Assembly: GCA_033816765.1 (NCBI GenBank)
Contig: CM066288.1
Coordinates: 3,782,001 to 3,846,000 of the forward strand
Length of the DNA: 64,000 nt
Origin: Nothopassalora personata
Lineage: Eukaryota; Ascomycota; Dothideomycetes; Mycosphaerellales; Mycosphaerellaceae
Direction of reading: 5' to 3'
The notes under the pieces are model-generated. The model worked only from the letters and a program-made list of their open reading frames with translations, was not told the DNA's origin and ran no database searches. Positions within the stretch are counted from its first letter, which is position 1, and the number at the start of each line of letters is the position of its first letter. The position numbers were made by a program, and so were the translations under genes. This document shows, piece after piece, positions 21,522 to 31,868 of this stretch.

Positions 21522-21981
21522 GACTAGGGCGTGATATGTAGCTGGGAAGGGTAGGCAACAGGACAGAAGTTGATAGACCTACTGCGTCTTGTAAGACCTT
21601 CATCAGGATATGGTCGACCCGCTGATTTGAGCTGCATGATACGCGTCTTAGAGAATCACGCCACAGTGAATGCTCCCTTTCTCGTGTCCCATTTGATCTA
21701 AGACGCTTCGCCAAGGCTCGCTATGAGCGGACCAGCCCGATCGGGTATATGGCATTGGTCTGAGCTCGCTGACGTAAGCTTCCCTATCACACGTCAATGC
21801 GTGAGCACGTGCTTCGATGAGGTGGAGAAGCTTGGCGATTCCGCCCCTGCCGTCACCGCCCGTTGGCGGTTGGCCCATTTCGCTTTTCCTCGTCGGCACG
21901 CTGTTGTTCCTGAGAGACCCTGCCGCGACAGATTGAATTTCCTCACCGTCTCGGTCCGTGTGGCGACCTTGTCTCCACCAG
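21522..21981. other. Intergenic, 460 bp
   Basis: Divergent spacer between the histidine phosphatase and the F-box gene. No gene or clear motif seen. Confidence 0.4.
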
Positions 21982-22602
21982 ATGGCCACCTTTCTTCCTT
22001 TCTACGAGACTCGACAGACTTTTGCTGCGGCTGGCCGCGCATTGGGTATTGGAGAATTGGTGGAGCAGGTCCAAATGATCGCATCATACCGTCAGGGCAG
22101 CGCTGATGTCAGGTAGATACTACTGCACCTTTCTGAAGCCGATCTGGTTCGATGTCGTCGCGTGTGCACCAAGTTCAGAGATACCGTTTTGGGCTCGAAA
22201 ACAATTCGGCGGAAGCTGTTCCTTGAGCGCGATGAGGACTCCGAGCGCACGCTCAACCCTCTGGCGCCAGCATGGTTCGCTCAGCAGAGGAGCGGGTATC
22301 GAGACAGCACGATTGCTGCTCGCATTGACATTTTGGACCTCTGGGAGAAGTCGACTGCAGAAGTGAGACCACTATACGACGCGATGCTCGTCGCTCAACC
22401 TCCAGCGACACAGTGTGTGATACCCATCACCAATCATAGTACAACGACCTTCTTCCGCCGGTCCTATCCAGACGGCATGACGCTTGGGGACCTTGAACGT
22501 GCAGTGATTGCTGCCTTTGAAATCAGAAAGGGCAGGAAGTCAAGCCGAGAACGTCTACAGGAGCTTTCCGAGAGCAACACCGTGCTGATTTACTGGAGAT
22601 GA
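21982..22602 (+). CDS. Small F-box domain protein
   Basis: Two exons (21982..22068, 22117..22602) give 190 residues. The 48-nt intron (GTCCAA...GGTAG) contains CTGAT as branch point and an in-frame stop. Splicing joins AAAGRALGIGELVEQ to ILLHLSEADLVRCRRVCTKF, which rebuilds a typical F-box helix pattern at residues 13-50. The remainder (RDTVLGSKTIRRKLFLE, then NPLAPAWF) resembles the many short F-box proteins of Dothideomycetes that lack known target-binding repeats. It would bridge Skp1 in an SCF ubiquitin ligase to an unknown substrate. The weak GTCCAA donor lowers certainty of the exact junction; the family call is firmer. Confidence 0.75.
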
Positions 22603-23144
22603 AGTCAATGTGTGGGACACGACGTCGGCAACATTTGATGTCTGGCGGGCTTGAATTGATCTCACCTACTCGCGTCACAGCTGGCAATGATGCTGCTCGA
22701 CATATCACGCATGTGACTGGGTCATATGTTTCAAGTCGGGAATCGACCAGGCCGAAGTCGGCTGCTAGAGGGCCCATCGACTCTCACGACTTACAACAAA
22801 CGACAGCATCGGTCATGTGCAGCAAAGAATAGGAACAACGGTGCTCTCATACGGCGCCGCTAGTCTTCGATCCAGGAGCATTTCAAAAACAGCTTGACCA
22901 GTATTGGCATGACAGGGTCGAAGGGATATGATGAAGCAGATGTGACCCATACAGCTCCAAAGCATCAAGGAACCAGTCCATATATCGATCTGTATATACA
23001 GCCATCAACAGCCGTCATCGCCATTGGATATGCAACATGCCATGCAAGAAATACGAGATTACCCCTGGTTCGTCTTCTGTCGTGAGATTGTAAATCATAC
23101 TCCTTCCCCGCCTATGTCCAACTCCAATCCATCAATCAGATCAT
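22603..23144. other. Intergenic, 542 bp, convergent genes
   Basis: 3' flanks of the F-box and protease genes. Nothing further recognised. Confidence 0.4.
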
Positions 23145-24400
23145 CTACTGCGCCGCAAACCCTAGTCGCGGGCTGCTCTGAGTCTGGTCGAATACAACAA
23201 AGACCGCCTTGAAGAAAAGGTCACCAAAGATCGAGAGGGGGCCAAGACCACTGTTCGACTGAATGCCACCGAAGCAAGTCCGGCCAGAATGGTCGATCGG
23301 TGTATAGTTGATGTATTGACCTGGAACGGTAAAAGTCTTGCCACCGATAGCGACATTGAAGTTTGGTGCCTGGGTGTAGCAAGGCAAGGTGTAACCACCC
23401 TGTAGATAGTCGTACTGAGCACCGTCGACTTGGTTGTAGTATGCCTCAGCAACGGAGTCCGGAACGTAGATAAGACTTGTGCCGGTGTCAGCGATGGCGC
23501 TACCGATCCTGCCGGAGGTTCTATGGCTTGAACCAACGGAGTAGCCGCCAGCGGTGAACTCCCAGAGCCCGTTCCTGGTGCTGACTGGGACGTAAGAAAT
23601 GTTGCCGATGTACTTGGACTTGTCGATGTAGCCGAAATCGTAGGTTCCGGCGGCGCCAGCTTTCAGGTCGCAGGTGAATAGCTTCTCGGAAAGGCTGCTC
23701 TTAACGTTGTCGAAAAAGGTGGTCTGTTCGCGTGGCTGAACAGTGTTGATTGTGCTGAAGGCGAGACCAAGGAGACCGTCGCTATTCTGGTCCTGGATGA
23801 ATTCTGCGCTGACGGAAGTGGCTGCCTCAACAGCTTGGGACGTGGCGGTGACGCCACCGACAACGACCTTATCGGCGTAGACCGTGCCAGAGGCGCCGGA
23901 TTCGTCACCGTAAGTGATATCCCAGGTATAGCCGTTCCGCTGCTTGGCAGACGAGCTGGGCTTGTAGATCGAGTGTCCACTCTGCTCTGACTTGACCATG
24001 AGGGACGAGAAGACCCAACTGAGAGAAAGTCAGCATTATCAAATATCGTATACTGGTAACCGAGGACCTACAGATCTGCAGAGCCAGTGTCGAAGTCGAG
24101 ATTAAGGGTGTTGCCACCAACAGTGACGGGGCACAGGTAAGCCTGGTCGAGCTGCTCAGGAATGGCAGCAACGCTACCCTGTTGCGCCGCAGCAGCAGCC
24201 TTGACAGCAGGTGGTGCAACAGCGCCAACCTTTGCGTATTTCATGTAGGTCTGCTGCATCTGGATCGGTCCATTCTTGTGAACCTTTTTGTGTGGCACCT
24301 GGGCGACCTGGAAGGTGCTGCGTCCAACGAGCTCTGCAGGAGCAGCAAGGGACAGGCTGGCTGATGCCACCAGGGCGGCCCAAGCGAAGCCGAAATGCAT
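23145..24400 (-). CDS. Secreted aspartic protease, pepsin family A1 (aspergillopepsin-like)
   Basis: Two exons, complement(23145..24018, 24072..24400), give 400 residues. A signal peptide ([21 protein letters not shown]) and a basic propeptide of about 70 residues precede the mature enzyme. The first catalytic aspartate is in [10 protein letters not shown], interrupted by the intron after GATCT, and the second in [10 protein letters not shown]. The flap Tyr is in [10 protein letters not shown] and the C-terminus is the usual RLGFAAQ. The propeptide would be removed at low pH. Secreted acid proteases of this type degrade extracellular protein in saprotrophs and plant pathogens. The intron (GTAGGT...CTCTCAG) has a CTGAC branch point. 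Confidence 0.95.
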
Positions 24401-26737
24401 AATGAGCGTTGAGAATGAGTGAATGGTAGACTTCGTTCGACGAGTCAATAGGCCTGCTTTGGTGGGTTGCTGAAGCTGCACTGGGAAGAGTATGAGAGTG
24501 AAAGACCTACATTGGAGACAGGTTCATGGGTATTTTGTATCCTTGACCTGGCCAACGAAAGTCTATGCATGTGAAGCTGAATGTCATGAATGATCGACAT
24601 GGTAGCAATCAAAGGTCGCTAGCCAGTCACCAGGACCAGACGCTTGACCAAGCGGCGATATTGCTTGGAAGGCATAGCGTCGTAGCGGTTATGCCAGAGT
24701 ACGGGTGACTGCAGGAGACGCTTACCGCAAGAGGCAACTCACACATTAGCCATGCAGTCGTGAAGTTCATACCGGGTGCGGGTAGGTCCTAGGTGAGACG
24801 TCGTAACAGTTCCAGCAGTTGACCATTAAACGACAAAGTGCCCTGAGGGCAAGGTCGTCCATCAGATTGGTGCAACTCGTAAGGCGTAGATGAGCAGCTA
24901 CGTTTCGCATTGTTTGCTGCAGGGCCTTGATTCTTGGTGCCATCAGAGGCACGGCAAGTGTTACTGACGAAAGACGAATAGAAATCATTTTAGCAGTCTC
25001 ATCAGCCCTGGACAGACGCCTCGGTCCTTGTTTGATGGCCATGGGATAAGCTAGCTCGCGGGCTATGGCAGGCCATAGAAGCCTCCCGTCTTCTTGAATC
25101 TGAGGCACTATGCTGCTCAGCCCTTGACTGCCGGAGCTTACAAGCGGAAGTCCGAAAGCCTTGTGACATGCTTGAATCATATTGAAGGCTGCCGGTGTGT
25201 GTCTGCATGCATTAGTCGAGACCACTCTCAAGGCCGGCGGTAACACAGCCGTCACCCCGAGTCGATGTGTTGCTGTCCGGCACGAAGTGTCCAATAGACG
25301 AGAGTCACCTGAGAGTGTGGACAAGACCGTGGTTGATTTGCCGCGTCACCGAAGTACCGGGGAAGCGAAACGAGGCTACCATCGGGCGACGCCTGCCGTT
25401 GATTTGCGTGCATTGAAAGAACACCAAGCACTTGACAACCACGAACAAGCTCGCGGGGTCAAGACGACATAAGGCGAGCGCCCGGGCACGGCGTGGTGCG
25501 CGACGATTCGCCGATCCACCGACTGGGCGCTTCCGCCGCAAGTAAGTGGCTCGCCTCAGCATCTGGCGGGCTGAAGTGTACGAGTGTTTGAGAAGAGAAA
25601 ACGAAGCAAATAGAGTGCTCAGCCACTCAGAGAGCGGATGCGTCATGTGTTACATGTCGTCTTTGTGAAGTGTTAAAGTAAAGGTTGTGATTGGTGAAGA
25701 AGGAAAGCAGGTTTAGAGTTGGAGTCTAGACCAAGATCTTCCAGCCGTTTGCGCTTGGCCTGTCACGGAACGAGGATGTTTCGGCGCCGCCCGCTCGGCA
25801 GACCCGAACGACGGGCAAGCCTTCACGAGCTTCAAGCTAGTGAACATACAACAACACCAACTTCGGAGGACGGTCTGCAATCTGGTGCAGATGGACATGT
25901 TGCAGTGCGTGGCCTATATTCTTGCGGCCTCTGAACAAAGGCAGAAGGTGACATCGAAGGGGAGCTCCTGTCAGCGGTTATAGGTCCAGCACATCATCCA
26001 TCGCTAGGATAATGAGAACGAGGACTAACGTGGCTCATCCATACTGCTAGTCTCTGTGACAACAGAGGCATGTCACGCGGCAGTTGCGTGGCGCAGGTGC
26101 AGACCATCGTGCAACAACCTCGGACAGCGGCATATGGCAAAGACTGCGTCAGTGTACCACTTGGCTGACAGGATCAGGATTCCCGACTAATGGACGTTGT
26201 GGTAGAAGCATGGACTGGCACTGTGGTAGCTTTACACAAAGCCGTGCTGTCAACCACAAAAGCCTGTTCACATCGGTCAATAGAGCGGTTAGGCCAGAAT
26301 TCTTTGCCATACTGTGGTACAGCAGAGGTTCGTGGGACCCCACGCTACCAAACGGCAGCATCACTCTCAAACAGTGTGCTGTGCAGGGCCGTGAAGTCAG
26401 CTGATCGTTCATCGCTTGGGGTCTCGACTGCTGATCAATATTATTTCGATATCTGAGCTTTTTGTACAGTAAGTAGTAAGTCGGTGGTATAAGTGGTATC
26501 ACTAAGTCTAGTACCAGCTGGGTCTCTCGACAGAGCACCCTCACGTACGCCTTGTACCTTCCGAACCGCAATCATGCCTCCCGGAGGAGTCGTAGCACGT
26601 TCACATCGTGTCGCTCTGTAGCCCATAACGCCGGAAGATGCAAGTGCAAGAGGACCGTAGTCCTGACCATAACGCCGTCGCCATGCATGTCAGCTTTTGA
26701 TGAAATGATCCAGCCCAGATGAAACAATAGCCAAGGA
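24401..26737. other. Gene-poor stretch, 2.3 kb
   Basis: This lies between the protease start and the RPC82 stop. The longest frame (24767-25324, minus, 185 codons) has no recognisable domain. CpA dinucleotides are common, so it is not RIP-mutated. I see no tRNA, repeat or conserved gene. Confidence 0.4.
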
Positions 26738-28783
26738 TCATGAGACCAGAGAAACGTCGCGACCTGAGAAGTCCCGGAAGAGCGCCACGAGCTCGTCCAT
26801 GCGCTGTATTCCCAGCCATAACCGCTCTTCCAATTCTCGCCACTCAGCAAGAATCTTGCGCTCAGGTTGTGGTAAATCTTTTACTGCCACCGATTCCGCC
26901 TTCTCGATGATGCCGCGATAGTTCTCGCGTTCGCGCCCAAGACGCTGCATTGTTCGAGACATGGTCTGGTAAGTCTGTTGCAGCATCAAGCTCTGCACCC
27001 GAGACTGCTCGTGGAAGTAAAGGTAAACAGCTCGAGAAGGCTGCCGCGATGCGTCTTTCGGTATCTCTTGTGACTCCACGAATCCAGCATACTGAAGAAT
27101 GGTGAGAGTAGCTTGCACGTCTTTCGTGCGCATCATCACGAGATTCGCAATCTGCTTTCCTTCCAGACGACCCCGTTCTCGAAGTAGTCGAACAATCCTG
27201 ACAGCATTCTTACCGTACCTGGCAGACACTGTGGAGTCGATATCGGCTTGGATGAGTGTGTCAGTGAGAGACGGGAAGTGTACTCTCCATTCGCCACCTC
27301 CACCACTGCCAACACGCCTGCAGAATGTCTTTGGGTGTTCTTCAAGGAGCTTGAGATGATCGTCAATCAGGTGCAGTCGCTTCGTGCGCTTCTCGTAAGA
27401 TATGTGGCCGTTGGGTTGGTATTCATCGTCTTCGGACTCGGAACCGATCTCCTGCTTGATGCCGATGTCCGCGAACTCGGTATCGATGATCTTCGACTTC
27501 TTTTTCTTGTCCTTGCTTTCGAACTTTTGGAGATCTGAGTGGATGCCGAGATTCAGATCAAGACCTGGGTCGAGTAGATCTGCCACTTCCGCGGTGGTGG
27601 CGACGGGGAGATCTGCCTCTTCGTCTTCCTCCTCGTCATATTTTTTGGCTGGAGCTTCATCGTCTTTCGCACGGACCTTGTTCTCGAGTGCTTGCAGAAG
27701 CGCGCCATATACATTTGCAGTGACCGGTCCGAGATACGGCTCAGCAAAGTGCGACAAGCGATCACTGCGGAGAGCTGCAATACATTGAGCGTAATTCACC
27801 TTCAAGATCATCTCGTTCTGGTCAGTGTTAGCGACGGACTCTGTATTGAGGACGGCCACAACACAGTACCGGAAGCTTAGGAGCGTTTTCGTTGTCAAGA
27901 TCTTCGTTGTCGTGGCCATGATAACCGCCGTTTGTCATGCTGCCGTTGAGCCTAGCGCGCTTGACAGGCTGTCCTGGACGGTGTACAATGCTCTTCGAGT
28001 CGACATCCCGGTGCTCGTTCCAGTCATCGGTCTCCCGCCACTTGCGCTTGAGCGTCTTGACGGCTGTTTGAAACTCGGCCTTCTTCTTTGGACCGGTGAT
28101 CTTGCGGTCGGGAAATGAGTCGTTTATGACAACCTCCTCGATCTCTGCTTGTAGATCCGCCGATGGCTTGTACATGCGCGGGGTGAACTTGATCAAGAAG
28201 CCTGCTCGGAGCAGCAGCCGAAGCGTGCCGTGGAATTCTGCGACAGTCGTGATCTTGCCATGCTGGTCCTTGTGACTGTTACCCACACCGTTGACCTTGA
28301 TCTCACCATTCACGTGCTCAGTGCAGCGCTCTATACCACTATCACGTTTTGACGGCGCCAGATCGAAGGCTTGTGCGAGATCACCCACCCGTGCATGACC
28401 AAGCTGTAGCAGATTGGATATGATCTTGCCTGCACCCTCACCATGTCGGTCGTCCACGAGTGCGATGATGCGGTTGGATCGGAGCAGGTAGTAGGTGTTG
28501 CGCCAGTCAACTTGGTAGAAGGTGAGCTCGTCGTCGGCGGTGTGGTGGCGGATGATGTGCTGCTGGGTGAGGACGGTGAGCGCATGGCGCATCTGGCGGG
28601 CTGGTATGCGAGTGTGCTGCTGGAGCTGGGTGCGGGACAAGCGACCATTTTTTGCCAGCGTGGAGAAGACTCTCTTTGCGTGCGGGTCAGTGGTCGCCTA
28701 CAGCCTGAAGGGTGGTAGGTATGTCCTACTGAGCATATGTGGCCGCACGTCTCTTGCACGAGGATGGCACATAATTCTTCCAT
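26738..28783 (-). CDS. RPC82: DNA-directed RNA polymerase III subunit RPC3 (RPC82)
   Basis: Three exons, complement(26738..27817, 27870..28673, 28730..28783), give 645 residues. The first exon (MEELCAILVQETCGHICS) joins RVFSTLAKNGRLSRTQLQQHTR across a 56-nt intron with CTGAC and an AAAG acceptor, rebuilding the first winged-helix domain. The family is clear from RQMRHALTVLTQQHIIRHH and from the C-terminal winged helices (KNAVRIVRLLRERGRLEGKQ, then MMRTKDVQATLTILQYAGF). A coiled coil before the end finishes at VALFRDF. An acidic Lys/Glu-rich linker lies near residues 340-420. RPC82 forms the RPC82-RPC34-RPC31 subcomplex for Pol III initiation at tRNA and 5S genes. It is divergent from QCR2. 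Confidence 0.95.
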
Positions 28784-29226
28784 AGTCTGTAGACTCCTCA
28801 AAACCTTTGGATCATTCTTCTCTCAGCGGATTATTCCTGATGCGGTGGACAGCCGATATGGCAGTATGACCTACCTCTCACGTTTGGAGGAGTGCGTATT
28901 GCTACCGTAAAGGGCGCATTGGTATAGACTGAGAGTGTGAGTCAGTCTTGTGTTTGTACCAGACAATAGCAGCACAGTCACAGGCGAGCGGTCCTCATTG
29001 TAAGAGGAGCGCAGTAGCAGCATGGGAGCCAATTTCCAGAGTCACTTCGATGCCCGCTAACCACAGGCGCACCAATCAATGCACGCGACATCCTTCTTAC
29101 AGACGGCTGGTCCCGGCTAAACGATCGGATGCTTGAGAAAGCTGTGCTTCACTTTACCTGGACTGCCATTGCCGTCGACCACCACTCCGCATACACACCC
29201 TATACCCGCGAGGGCCCCTCACAATC
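28784..29226. promoter_or_regulatory. Divergent promoter, RPC82 / QCR2
   Basis: This 443-bp spacer separates two housekeeping genes. No gene seen; no specific binding motif assigned. Confidence 0.4.
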
Positions 29227-30704
29227 ATGATCGCGCGCTCTGCCATCTGCAGGCAGACCCAGCGAGCTGTCCGCCAGTCGTGGCAGCAGTCGAGAAACTA
29301 TGCCGCGGCGACCGGCTCCATAGCATACGAGACTGGCAGTGCCAATGGCATCAAGGTCGCTAGCAGAGATCAGCCCGGCGCCGTCTCGACAGTCGCTCTT
29401 GTCACCAAGGCCGGCACACGATACGAGCCAGTGCCCGGTCTTTCAGAGGCTCTGCAGCGCTACGCGTTTAGGGTGAGGATGGAACATCTGGGGCAGGAGC
29501 AGGAGGATTTCATGGCTGACGAGGATCGATGCATAGTCCACCGAGCGACGATCGACTCTCCGGATACAACGCGAATCAGAGCTGCTAGGCTCAGAACTCC
29601 TCCGCCGCCACACCCGCGAGAACCTCATAATTGGAGCCAAATTCCTTCGCGATGACCTTCCATACTTCGTCGAGCTGCTCGCTGAGGTCGTGAGCATGAC
29701 CAAGTACCAGCGTGAGTTATGTAAGGAAATAGGATGAGGGATACCTGCGTATTGACACTGAGTCAGAACACATCGTGAACGAGGAGGTCATCCCGCTCAT
29801 GCAACTCAACTCCAAGAAGCACATTGGCAACACCCTGTCTCTGGCTAACGACAGCGCACACGGTCTTGCTTTCCACCGCGGTCTCGGTGTGCCTGAGAAG
29901 CCAACCTCGTCCACATTCACGAAATACGTCACCGCCGATGTTCTGACCGAATACGCCGGAGCTGCATACGCCAAGCCCAACTTTGCGATTGTTGGAAACG
30001 GTATCGAGCACGAAGCACTCAACAAATGGGTTGGCGAATTCTTCACCGACGTGTCCGAGCAGCCAACGTACGAGATTAAGTCTGAGCAGAGCAAGTACTA
30101 CGGTGGTGAGGAGCGCATCGCACACGCATCTGGCAACTCTATGGTCCTGGCTTTCCCTGGTTCCAGCTCCGCGACTGGCTCTTTCTACAAGCCTGAAGTG
30201 GCTGTCCTCGCGGCGCTCCTCGGTGGTGAGACTAGCATCAAGTGGGCACCTGGCTTCTCTCTGCTCGCAAAGGCTGCCGCAGGAACACCACTTCTCCACG
30301 TCTCTACCAAGTCTTTGATCTACACTGATGCTGGCCTGCTCACCATCGGCTTGGACGGCACTGCATCGGATATTCGCGCCACCGCACCTAAGGTCGTTGA
30401 GGCTCTCAAGGGTGCTGCACAGAACATCAGCGAGGAGGACTTCAACAAGGCCAAGGCGCTTGCGAAGTTCAAAGAGCTCGAGTTCGCATCAGGCACACAA
30501 GCCGCCATCGAGTACACTGGTGCTGGCCTCGTCCGTGACGGCAAGCCATACCAGATCAACGAAGTTGCATCGTCACTGGACGGTGTGACATTGGACAAGG
30601 TCAAGCAAGTCGCCAAGGAGGCTCTGGAGAACAAGGCTTCCGTAAGTACAGTCGGCGACCTGTACCAGCTACCTTATGCAGAGGAGATTGGCCTGAAAGT
30701 GTAA
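29227..30704 (+). CDS. QCR2: Cytochrome bc1 complex core protein 2, mitochondrial
   Basis: Three exons (29227..29472, 29537..29711, 29767..30704) give 452 residues. The N-terminus (MIARSAICRQTQRAVRQSWQQ) is a basic amphipathic mitochondrial presequence. Exon 1 ends GLSEALQRYAFR; exon 2 reads STERRSTLRIQRESELLGS and HTRENLIIGAKFLRDDLPYF; exon 3 starts with VNEEVIPLMQL. The M16-type fold is kept, but the HxxEH zinc motif of active processing peptidases is absent, as in QCR2. It is a structural subunit of complex III facing the matrix. Introns are GTGAGG...CATAG and GTGAGT...GTCAG. A GTAAGT near 30641 is coding, because VSTVGDLYQLPYAEEI follows in frame. The next gene is another respiratory subunit, ATP15. 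Confidence 0.95.
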
Positions 30705-30988
30705 ATACCATAGAAGTTTCCTTGAGTAATGGCGCAGATAGGCAGCTGTACCAATACAATACAAGCGCTGCATGTTCATGTATACATCTTTTTGAATACC
30801 CTGCCCTTTATACTCGTGGTCAATTCAAATGCTCCCTGTTATCTGTCAGTAGTTCAATGCAGTCACGTGATAATTGAGTTCGGCGACAAGTCCCGAGAGC
30901 TCCTCCTGTCAAGCGGCTGCATCTCGAATCGCATACAGCAGTACCCAGATCAACTCACGAAGCTCAAATACACCTCACATCCGACACA

Positions 30989-31398
30989 ATGGCGTTCGCA
31001 TGGAAAGCCGCCGGCATCACGTACGTCTCAATGCCCATCACGACTGCGCACCGCGCACGCCGACCGAGGAGGGACTAACGAAGTTTCTGTACAGCTACAA
31101 CCGCTACCTAGCCGTCGCCTCGCGTGTCGTGCGCCGCTCATTGAAGGATGATAAGAGACTGCAAGCTGAGAGGAGAGGAGAGATGGACTTGAGATTCGCC
31201 AAGTGGGAGGTAAGGACAACCCGGAGGCATACTGTGAAGCGCTGGCAGCGAAGAGGGAACACGGAGGTGGAAGATGGACACGAGAACATACCACTGACAA
31301 TCTTCGACTTACAGAACGGCAAGCAGAGTGAGATGAAGTCGGTTGAGGAGGCCAACCAGTCCGCTAGGCAGCAGCAGGCCGGCCAGGCTGCGCAGTAG
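30989..31398 (+). CDS. ATP15: Mitochondrial ATP synthase epsilon subunit
   Basis: Three exons (30989..31020, 31095..31209, 31315..31398) sum to 231 nt and 76 residues. The spliced start MAFAWKAAGITYNRYL and the block AVASRVVRRSLKDDKR and GEMDLRFAKWENGKQ are highly characteristic of the small epsilon subunit of the F1 central stalk. It has no cleaved presequence, as in yeast Atp15. Introns are GTACGT...TACAG (74 nt) and GTAAGG...TACAG (105 nt). The protein would stabilise the gamma/delta rotor contact with the c-ring. It lies 284 bp downstream of QCR2 on the same strand, so two oxidative-phosphorylation genes are adjacent. Confidence 0.95.
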
Positions 31399-31868
31399 GT
31401 GCTGAAGGCTGGGGCATGGGAGCAAAGTACCCGATGGCGATCGTCATCAAGCGCAATATGGCGCTGCGAGGCAACAACACGTCCGCATCCACCTCACAGC
31501 AGCACTTGTGTCATGCATAGATAGAAACCAGAAAACGCCGAAGGGGCCCGAGCTTCGGCAATCTGCAGCTTCGCATCTCAAGATCTAAATACTTTCCTTG
31601 TCTGTAACTTGATCTCCAATGTATCACAGCACGTCTTCGTATGCTGTATCCGCCGCGTTGCTGATATGCCTGCGGATAGTCAGGCCAGTGGTAACAATCT
31701 CCGTGCTCCGCACCTGCTCGTTGCAAAAACTAATGAGGCACAGATACGGCCCGATTGGACGACAGCAGCATAGACAGCAGTTCCCATGGCGGAGGCGACC
31801 TCTCCGACGAAGCGACCGCGGAAGTCAGGCTTCGAGTAGAAGTTCGGCTGCGGCAAGAATCTGCTCAG
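31399..31868. other. Intergenic, 470 bp
   Basis: 3' flank of ATP15 and upstream region of NAA35. The frame of NAA35 is open back to 31755 without an ATG, so a short 5' exon may lie here; I could not place one with consistent splice phases. Confidence 0.4.

Noticed and set aside
24767..25324. 185-codon minus frame as a gene
   Set aside because: No domain, signal peptide or splice support; overlapped by frames on the other strand of similar quality.
30641..30656. Intron near the end of QCR2 starting GTAAGT
   Set aside because: Only about 10 nt separate it from the following CAG, too short for an intron, and the in-frame reading matches the usual QCR2 C-terminus.
31786..31839. ATG at 31786 as start of NAA35
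   Set aside because: It is in another frame, meets a stop after 17 codons, and no splice donor of the right phase joins it to the NAA35 frame.
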